Shown here one piece after another: positions 26,968-32,914 of a stretch of DNA of 64,000 nt; positions within the stretch are counted from its first letter, which is position 1; every line of letters begins with the position of its first letter. The translations under genes and the position numbers were made by a program. Source of the DNA: Planctomycetota bacterium (GTDB lineage: Bacteria; Planctomycetota; JAPUJT01). Where the stretch lies: contig JAPUJT010000132.1 of NCBI GenBank assembly GCA_027296055.1, positions 1-64,000 on the forward strand, written 5' to 3'. The notes under the pieces are model-generated. The model saw nothing but the letters and a program-made list of their open reading frames with translations, ran no database searches and was not told where the DNA came from.

Positions 26968-28047
26968 GTGGCCAAGGTCGCGATCTCCGCAGAATTTCTC
27001 GTCGCATTTTCCCGCGTGCCGAAAAAGGTCCAGAAGAAGGTCCGGGAGTTCGTGGAGAAGTTCCTGCACGACCCTACGATGGCGAGCATCAACTACGAGT
27101 CGATTCACGGGATGAAGGACAAGAAGGTACGAACCGTCCGGATCGGGCTGGACTACCGGGCGATCGTCCTGCACCCGCCGAAGGGAGATGTCTACGTCTG
27201 TGTCTGGGTGGATCATCACGACGAGGCGATGGACTGGGCGAAGAACAAGAGATTCGAGGTGAACCCCACCATCGGCTCGTTCCAGATATACGAGGTCAAG
27301 GAGGTGGTGGAGGCAAGTTCCGTAGTCGAGCACACCCCCCCGGCGGACGATCTGCTCTTCTCCAAGCAATCGCCCGACGACCTGCGTCACAGCGGCGTGC
27401 CCGAGTCTTTGATCCCCTCGGTCTGCCGCCTCCGCACCGAAAGCGACCTCGAAGAGATGAAGCACTACCTCCCGGCAGGAGTCGGCGACACTCTCACGAT
27501 GCTCGCCGCGGGGTACAACGTGGCCGAGGCGCTTCGCGAGGCTATCTCCGCCCACTCTGTTCTAAAGAAGGTCGACACGAACGATTTTGCGGCGGCCATG
27601 TCCCACCCGCTGACCAAGCGACGGTTCAAGGTCGTCGAGAAGCCAGAGGACCTCCACGAGATGCTCCATGTCCCCGACCAGATCACCCGGACCTTCATCC
27701 GGGGGAAGTCCGACGCGGTCTTTCATGATAAGCCCCTCGCGGACGAACGATTTCCCCTCGAGGTCGAGGTGAACGGCGCTCTCCTGGATCGCCAGATCGC
27801 TCCCGGCGAACGCTGGGTCTTCGGCAGACACGCTACCTGCGACGTCATGCTCGAAGACACCCGTATCTCACGGGAGCAGTTCGAGGTGCGGAACATCGGA
27901 AGTCAGGTCGAGATCAAACCCTTCCCATCGAAGAACGAGACCCAGGTGGTCGGCCGGCGCGCCCACGGCGAGGTCTACTACACCGTCCCGGACCTGCGAA
28001 TCTTCGTGGCAGACAGCCAAGTCACGCTCCGTCCTGCGAACAGCTAG
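26968..28047 (+). CDS. RelE-like domain + helicase-accessory region + FHA domain chimera
   Basis: This 359-aa protein starts with GTG and has GAGGAGG 6 nt before it. Residues 1-94 form a RelE/ParE-like fold (AEFLVAFSRVPKKVQKKVREFV, then RTVRIGLDYRAIVLHP and VCVWVDHHDEAMDWA). Residues about 118-245 (LRHSGVPESLIPSV, TMLAAGYNVAEAL, VDTNDFAAAM) match the region that follows this domain in certain UvrD-type helicases, as I recall them. No helicase P-loop follows. Residues about 262-357 form an FHA domain with GRHATCDVMLEDTRISREQF, where the usual SRxH reads SREQ. It lies 10 bp before an ADP-ribosylglycohydrolase gene. The function is unknown; a signalling or binding adaptor is more likely than a toxin. 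Confidence 0.8.
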   Translation: MAKVAISAEFLVAFSRVPKKVQKKVREFVEKFLHDPTMASINYESIHGMKDKKVRTVRIGLDYRAIVLHPPKGDVYVCVWVDHHDEAMDWAKNKRFEVNPTIGSFQIYEVKEVVEASSVVEHTPPADDLLFSKQSPDDLRHSGVPESLIPSVCRLRTESDLEEMKHYLPAGVGDTLTMLAAGYNVAEALREAISAHSVLKKVDTNDFAAAMSHPLTKRRFKVVEKPEDLHEMLHVPDQITRTFIRGKSDAVFHDKPLADERFPLEVEVNGALLDRQIAPGERWVFGRHATCDVMLEDTRISREQFEVRNIGSQVEIKPFPSKNETQVVGRRAHGEVYYTVPDLRIFVADSQVTLRPANS

Positions 28048-28057
28048 AGGCGCGCGA

Positions 28058-29092
28058 ATGGATCTCGACCGTGCTCGAGGGGCCCTCTGGGGTCAGGCGA
28101 TCGGTGACGCCCTGGGGGCGACGCACGAGGGGATCTACCCGGAGGATATCGAGCCGTTTCCTGTTCTCAACACGGGGCCACAGACGGAAATCGTCGGAGG
28201 CGGTGGTTTCCATCTGGTCCCGGGCCAGGTGACCGACGATACGCACATGGCGATCTGTCTGGCGGAGAGTCTCGTCGAGCGCGGGGAGTTTCGAGCCGAT
28301 GACGTGGCCCGGAGGTACTGCGCCTGGAAGAACGCCACATTCGACATCGGAAAGCAGACCCGGGATGCCCTCACGCTGATCCAGCACGGAACCCCCCCCC
28401 TGGAGGCCGGATATGTCCTCTGGGAAAAGGCCAGCCGCCAGCCCGCGGCGAATGGCTCCTTGATGCGCACTTCGCCGATCCCGATCTTCTTCGCGGACGA
28501 TCCGATCGCCCTGCGCCGGGCGGCCCTGGCCGACTCGGTGATCACGCACGCGGATCCTCGCTGCCGTCTCGCCTGCGCCGCATTCGGCGCCGCCGTACGG
28601 AACGCCATAGTCGACAAGGACGCCTCCCCCACGTCCATGTGGCTTGCCGCCATCAAGGAGATCCACCTGGCGGCCGAGGAGATCGATTCACGAACGCCCC
28701 AAGAAATCGTTGACTGGGCCAGGGATGAAGTTGTGGACGACCTGAACATGGCCGGTCAGGACGATCCAGGCTTGCATTCGCCAGAAGTGCACATGTTCCG
28801 CTACCCCGGATACGTTCGGGTCGCCCTTCGCATCTCCTTCTGGGAGCTGCTCCACGCCCCGGACTTCGAGTCGGCGGTGATCGACTGCACGAATCGTGGC
28901 GGTGACGCAGACACGAACACCGCCGTCACCGGGGTCCTGTGGGGGGCTCTCACGGGGGAGTCAGGGATCCGCGAGGACTGGCGGGAGCGGGTCTTCCATG
29001 CCTGCACCACCTTGAAGTGGCAGAAGAAGGTCTGGTCGGATCAATACCATCCGAGGCGGCTCTTCCGCCTCGTCGAGAATGACGCGGTCTGA
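28058..29092 (+). CDS. ADP-ribosylglycohydrolase (DraG-like)
   Basis: This 344-aa enzyme removes ADP-ribose from proteins or other targets with two Mg ions. It has GQAIGDALGATHEG at the start, the first metal motif VTDDTHMAICLAESL, and the second NRGGDADTNTAVTGVLWGAL. Its GGGGFHLVPGQVTDDT block resembles dinitrogenase-reductase-activating glycohydrolase and its relatives. No nitrogenase or DraT gene is present here, so a different target is likely. It is 10 bp downstream of the RelE/FHA gene and surely co-transcribed with it. It converges on a second ADP-ribosylglycohydrolase gene 48 bp away. Confidence 0.93.
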   Translation: MDLDRARGALWGQAIGDALGATHEGIYPEDIEPFPVLNTGPQTEIVGGGGFHLVPGQVTDDTHMAICLAESLVERGEFRADDVARRYCAWKNATFDIGKQTRDALTLIQHGTPPLEAGYVLWEKASRQPAANGSLMRTSPIPIFFADDPIALRRAALADSVITHADPRCRLACAAFGAAVRNAIVDKDASPTSMWLAAIKEIHLAAEEIDSRTPQEIVDWARDEVVDDLNMAGQDDPGLHSPEVHMFRYPGYVRVALRISFWELLHAPDFESAVIDCTNRGGDADTNTAVTGVLWGALTGESGIREDWRERVFHACTTLKWQKKVWSDQYHPRRLFRLVENDAV

Positions 29093-29140
29093 TGCCGGGT
29101 GGAACGACCCACCACTCCCCGAGCTCGCCGGAACTACCGC

Positions 29141-30097
29141 TCAGGGACGATCCGGGCAATCGTGGAGTGCTCGGGCGAGGCTCGCGATCGAGTCCCTCGT
29201 CTCGAGCCGATCGAGCAACTCGGGGGGGAGGGCGCTCCTCCCCTGATGGGCGCCGAGTAGCCCGCCTGCCATGGCGCCAATCGTGTCGGTGTCGCCTCCC
29301 ATCTTTATGATGAACTCCATCATCCTCTTGAAGTGATCCCGGAAGTGACAGAAAACGTAGACGGCCGTCACGGCAGATTCGTGAGCCCGGATAGTGCAGC
29401 CGAGACTCCGGCGAGCCCAGGCCGGATCCGGATCGCCGCCGAGACTATTCTTCACCAGGACCAGCCTCCCGCGATACTCCTCGCTGCTGCAGAAGGAGTG
29501 GAGCGTGTCGAGAAACTCCTCTGCCGGCAGGGCCGCGTCCAGGGCCAACGAGACGGCCCGGGCGATGAGGAGTCCTCCCTCGATGCCGAGGGGATGGGCA
29601 TGGGTGATGGAGGAGGAAGTCTCCGCCGCCCGCCGTAGCTGCTCGGCGTCCCTGTGATAGAAGAGTCCGATGGGGGCGGCCCGCATCGCCGCGCCGTTCC
29701 CGAAGGAACCATCGGGGAAGACGCTCTTGTTCGCCACCCGCCAGTCTTCCCCCGCCTTGATGCGCCTCAGCAGCTTCGACGTCCCCGGTCCGTACCCCCG
29801 GGTCAACTCCATCCGGTCAGCCCAGCGTCGGGCGAGGTGATCGGCGTCGAGGCCCCTGCACTCGACCAGCGACTCCGCCAGTCCCATCCCCATCTGGGTA
29901 TCGTCGGTCCATCGGAGCAGATCCCCCTTGCCAAACCCGACGATGGCCCAGGCGAGCCCGCCCAGGAGGCCGCCCTCGTACGGCGCCCCCACGGCATCAC
30001 CAAGCGCCGCCCCCAGGAGGCAGCCCTCGAATCGGTCCATCAGCTGGATATCGGTTGCCACGTCTATCTGCCCTTCGTGCTTCGGCTCCCCCTTCAT
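29141..30097 (-). CDS. ADP-ribosylglycohydrolase (ARH3-like)
   Basis: This 318-aa protein has FEGCLLGAALGDAVGAPYEG, the metal motif RWTDDTQMGMGLAESL, GNGAAMRAAPIGLFY, and IKMGGDTDTIGAMAGGLLG. These last two blocks are typical of the ARH3 branch (serine ADP-ribose and poly- or O-acetyl-ADP-ribose hydrolases). It differs from its convergent neighbour, which is DraG-like, so the two are not a recent duplication. The start is uncertain: the ATG at 30097 has no good ribosome-binding site, and the internal ATG at 30040 would fit the domain start equally well. Confidence 0.92.
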   Translation of the reverse strand: MKGEPKHEGQIDVATDIQLMDRFEGCLLGAALGDAVGAPYEGGLLGGLAWAIVGFGKGDLLRWTDDTQMGMGLAESLVECRGLDADHLARRWADRMELTRGYGPGTSKLLRRIKAGEDWRVANKSVFPDGSFGNGAAMRAAPIGLFYHRDAEQLRRAAETSSSITHAHPLGIEGGLLIARAVSLALDAALPAEEFLDTLHSFCSSEEYRGRLVLVKNSLGGDPDPAWARRSLGCTIRAHESAVTAVYVFCHFRDHFKRMMEFIIKMGGDTDTIGAMAGGLLGAHQGRSALPPELLDRLETRDSIASLARALHDCPDRP

Positions 30098-30243
30098 TCA
30101 TATCAGGGATCCTTTGGAGGTTCCATTCACGAGACCCGGATCGCGACGAAGCGAGGTGGAGAAGGGATGGTGACGCCCCGGAAGTGGAGTCTCACGGACC
30201 CGCGACGTATACTCCGGCCGAACGGCTGAGGATCAACGCTGAG

Positions 30244-30864
30244 ATGATAACGCTCGCAAACATACAGGCGGCCCTCGAACGACACGATCCGATCCCGCTC
30301 CCTCCCCCGGAGAAGATGCATCACCGGGCCGCCGTGGCCCTGATCCTCGCAGGTCTCCCGGAGGACCTGCGATTATGCTTCATCCTACGGGCCGAGCGCG
30401 CCGGGGATCGTTGGTCGGGGCAGATGGCCTTCCCCGGCGGCCGCGCCTCGGAGGAGGACTCGACTCCGAGAGACATAGCGGTTCGCGAGACGTCCGAGGA
30501 GGTCGGGGTGCGACTGGAAGACGAACACCATCTTGGCGATCTCTCGGATCTCTCCATCCGACGCAAGGGCCTGGACGTCGATGGCATCATCACTCCCCTC
30601 GTCTTCTACCTGGGAAAGGTCCTGCCCCCCCTTACCCTCAACGAGGAGGTCGCCTCGGCCCACTGGATAGCGCTGGGCCATCTTTGGAGCCCGGAGAATG
30701 CAAGCGCCATCGATCTCACCATCGAGGGGGAAGTGGTCGCTCACCCTGGCATACGCTTCGACGAACAGATCATCTGGGGTTTGAGCCACCGGATCCTGAC
30801 CTCTTTCTCCGAGCTGATCGCACAACCCTTGCCCTCGATGAAAGACAGAGATTCGAAACGGTAA
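30244..30864 (+). CDS. NUDIX hydrolase, CoA pyrophosphatase-like
   Basis: This 206-aa protein has a complete NUDIX box, GGRASEEDSTPRDIAVRETSEEVGV with REx2EE in place, so it binds Mg and cleaves a nucleoside diphosphate linked to another moiety. The sequence RAGDRWSGQMAFPGG just before it is the UPF0035-type signature seen in CoA pyrophosphatases of the NudL/NUDT7 group. ADP-ribose cannot be excluded as substrate, given the two ADP-ribosylglycohydrolase genes next to it. The ATG at 30244 is preferred because the upstream in-frame extension is Arg/Pro-rich and not conserved. Confidence 0.9.
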   Translation: MITLANIQAALERHDPIPLPPPEKMHHRAAVALILAGLPEDLRLCFILRAERAGDRWSGQMAFPGGRASEEDSTPRDIAVRETSEEVGVRLEDEHHLGDLSDLSIRRKGLDVDGIITPLVFYLGKVLPPLTLNEEVASAHWIALGHLWSPENASAIDLTIEGEVVAHPGIRFDEQIIWGLSHRILTSFSELIAQPLPSMKDRDSKR

Positions 30865-30888
30865 GACATCCGCGTGACTGACCGCCAG

Positions 30889-30985
30889 GGGGGACATGCA
30901 CCCACGCACCCACACTGCAGGCTAGAATGGACCGAACATTCTGGCCTCTAACCAACCCTGTGCCCACCCTGGGTGCGTGTCCCCC
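30889..30985. repeat. Composite inverted-repeat element, family C
   Basis: The outer arms are GGGGGACATGCACCCA (30889-30904) and TGGGTGCGTGTCCCCC (30970-30985), which pair over 16 bases with one G-T wobble. Inside is a 10-bp hairpin formed by GGCTAGAATG (30920-30929) and CATTCTGGCC (30937-30946). It lies between the NUDIX and nitroreductase genes. The GGGGACA foot resembles families A and B. It may be a REP-type element or a structured RNA. Confidence 0.75.
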
Positions 30986-31052
30986 GAAACAGACCGGTGC
31001 GGCCGGTACACTCGACTTCGCCCATTCGTGGTTTTTCGATTAGGAGAGACGA

Positions 31053-31841
31053 ATGAATACGCTCGAGACGATCGAGGCGCACAGATCCATTCGACAATTC
31101 AAGTCGGACCCGATCCCACAGGGGGATCTGGACGCGATCATCCACTCGGCCACGCGAGGGTCCAGCAGCGGAAACATGCAGACCTACAGCATCATCGTGA
31201 CGCGGGATCCGAAGCGTCGGGAAGCCCTGTGGGAGCTGCACCTCGAACAGGACATGATCCGGCAAGCGCCTGTCCTGCTGACGTTCTGCGTCGACTGGAA
31301 TCGGATGAACCAGTGGTGTCGACTTCGAGGCGCGACGCCAGGATTCGATAACTTCCTCTGTTTCCTCGTCGGGTTTGCCGACGCTCTCATCGCCGCGCAG
31401 AACGCCGCCCTCGCAGCCGAATCGATCGGCTATGGGATCTGCTACATGGGAACCACCCTCTGCGCGACTCCGGGCCTGATCGAGCACTTCGGGCTTCCGG
31501 ATGGGGTGTTTCCGGCCACGACGCTCGTCGTCGGGTTGCCCGATGAAGATCCCGAGCCTCGCGCCCGTCTGCCGTTGGAGAGCGTTGTCCACGAGGAGGA
31601 GTACCAGGAGTTCGATGAGGATCGGACGCTCGAGACCTATCGCGATCGGGAAGCCGAGGGCTGGAACCGCTACATGAAGTTCCCGGATCTCGCCCGTCGG
31701 ATCCGTGAATCCGGGGTCACGAATCTCGCCCAGGTCTACACGGAAGTGAAGTACACCGCCGAACGGAACCGGGGATTCTCTCGAGATCTGTTGGGAGGAC
31801 TCGCCGGGCAGGGCTTCATGAGGGACGACGAGCCGACCTGA
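31053..31841 (+). CDS. Nitroreductase-family FMN oxidoreductase (NfsA-like)
   Basis: This 262-aa protein starts IEAHRSIRQFKSDPI, the phosphate-contacting Arg-Ser-x-Arg of FMN nitroreductases. It continues with SSSGNMQTYSIIVTRD and with AAQNAALAAESIGYGICYMG. The extra C-terminal region (residues about 185-262) fits the NfsA/FRP subgroup, which uses NADPH. The physiological substrate is not evident. TAGGAGAG precedes the ATG. The gene is convergent with the SRPBCC gene, 15 bp away. Confidence 0.92.
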   Translation: MNTLETIEAHRSIRQFKSDPIPQGDLDAIIHSATRGSSSGNMQTYSIIVTRDPKRREALWELHLEQDMIRQAPVLLTFCVDWNRMNQWCRLRGATPGFDNFLCFLVGFADALIAAQNAALAAESIGYGICYMGTTLCATPGLIEHFGLPDGVFPATTLVVGLPDEDPEPRARLPLESVVHEEEYQEFDEDRTLETYRDREAEGWNRYMKFPDLARRIRESGVTNLAQVYTEVKYTAERNRGFSRDLLGGLAGQGFMRDDEPT

Positions 31842-31856
31842 GTCGAGCTTTCGGCG

Positions 31857-32318
31857 TTAGGCCACGTTTTCGCTCAGCGCCCGCTCAACGTACGCTTTGA
31901 ACTCCGACTGAACGATCTTGATGGTCTTGTTGAGTTGCGGGCCGAGCATGAACTTTTCCATCAAAGCGCCCAAAGGCCAGAACCCGGTTTCCATGTTGAT
32001 AAACGTCGTAGCGCTGGTGCGGTTTTCGCCCACCTTTTCGAGACGCCAACCTCCGTACGCTTTTTTGATGAAGAACGGCAGTCCCTCCAACGACAACGTG
32101 TAGGACTCTTTTTCCGTCCATTCCAGAACGTTCTCCACGAGAGTACCAAAGCCCGGCACCTCGCACGTTCGCCCGGCACCGACTCCGCGCTCGGCCTCGG
32201 TGTGAAAGTGCGCTTTGGTAACCGTTTGGGTCCAGTTCTGAATGTCCGTGAGTCGGCTGATCTTGTCCCAGACCAGGTCTAGCGGTGCGTCGATCTCGAT
32301 TTTCTTTTCTACCTTCAT
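31857..32318 (-). CDS. SRPBCC (START/Bet v1-like) protein
   Basis: This 153-aa protein has the polyketide-cyclase-type START-fold pattern. It begins KVEKKIEIDAPLDLVWDKIS, with TDIQNWTQTV next, a central GGWRLEKVGENRTSATTFI strand pair, and a long C-terminal helix. Such proteins bind hydrophobic ligands. The ATG at 32316-32318 has GAGGAGGGG upstream; an extension to 32411 has no family support. The gene is visibly poorer in G+C, with more AAA, TTT and CAA codons than its neighbours, which suggests later acquisition. Confidence 0.85.
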   Translation of the reverse strand: MKVEKKIEIDAPLDLVWDKISRLTDIQNWTQTVTKAHFHTEAERGVGAGRTCEVPGFGTLVENVLEWTEKESYTLSLEGLPFFIKKAYGGWRLEKVGENRTSATTFINMETGFWPLGALMEKFMLGPQLNKTIKIVQSEFKAYVERALSENVA

Positions 32319-32432
32319 GGTAATCCCCTCCTCGCTGTTGAGCCAATCGACAGCGCCGTCCTTTTCACGGGAAGTTCGATAGCGCGGTTCGGGTGTCAGG
32401 GAAACAGCCACGATTCCTGGCTGTCAAGGTGC

Positions 32433-32507
32433 TGGCTCCCCGGGTAGGATTCGAACCTACAACCAAGTGGTTAACAGCCACCTACTCTACCATTGAGCTA
32501 CCGGGGA
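32433..32507 (-). tRNA. tRNA-Asn (GTT)
   Basis: The 75-nt gene folds as a full cloverleaf. The acceptor stem TCCCCGG pairs with CCGGGGA, followed by discriminator G and an encoded CCA. The D arm is GCTCAATGGTAGAG. The anticodon loop CTGTTAA gives anticodon GTT. The T arm is GTAGG-TTCGAAT-CCTAC. It lies 26 bp downstream of the small basic protein gene on the same strand and may be part of its transcript. Confidence 0.97.
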
Positions 32508-32533
32508 GCGGGGATATCGGAATGGGCGGGAGC

Positions 32534-32809
32534 CTACTTCTTCTTCTGCTTGGCGGGAGGAGCAGCCTTGGCTCCACCCTCGACCGGGGCGGCCTCGGCA
32601 CCCTCTGCTGTCGGCTCCTCCTTCGCCTTCTTGGTCTTCTTTCCGACCTTCGTGACGACGATGGTGCGGACCTTGGGAAGGCCGAAGACGGAATCTCCGT
32701 CCTTCCAACGGCCGTCCTCCCCGAGGATCTTCAGTCGCTCCGCTCGAGTCAGGACGCTCCTCTGGCGTTCCAGCTTGTTCTTGGATACCAGACTCTTGTG
32801 CATGGACAT
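32534..32809 (-). CDS. Small basic protein (TIGR04137-like)
   Basis: This 91-aa protein begins with MSMHKSLVSKNKL, continues with SVLTRAERLKIL, and has the invariant-looking core GRWKDGDSVFGLPKVRTI. This pattern is characteristic of a small basic protein family found in Verrucomicrobia, Chlamydiae, Planctomycetes and relatives. Its Lys/Ala/Glu-rich tail (about 30 residues) is longer than usual. A ribosome- or RNA-related role is only a guess from its charge. A good promoter lies about 60 bp upstream, and tRNA-Asn lies just downstream. Confidence 0.88.
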   Translation of the reverse strand: MSMHKSLVSKNKLERQRSVLTRAERLKILGEDGRWKDGDSVFGLPKVRTIVVTKVGKKTKKAKEEPTAEGAEAAPVEGGAKAAPPAKQKKK

Positions 32810-32867
32810 CGTGCTGCTCCGCTCTTCGATGGGTCGGACGGGTCGAACCGTTCCGTCAGGACCCTTA

Positions 32868-32895
32868 ATTCTACTCCGGCGGCTGGCCTTTTCAA
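32868..32895 (-). promoter_or_regulatory. Sigma-70 promoter for the small basic protein gene (and possibly tRNA-Asn)
   Basis: On the minus strand, TTGAAA (32890-32895) and TAGAAT (32868-32873) are separated by 16 bp. Both hexamers match 5 of 6 consensus bases. The site lies about 60 bp before the ATG. Confidence 0.6.
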
Positions 32896-32914
32896 GCCTT
32901 GACCACCCCTTCGG

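Noticed and set aside
26968-27250. The RelE-like domain as a toxin of a toxin-antitoxin pair.
   Set aside because: There is no small antitoxin gene next to it, and the domain is followed in the same chain by a helicase-accessory region and an FHA domain, which fits a structural or sensor use better.
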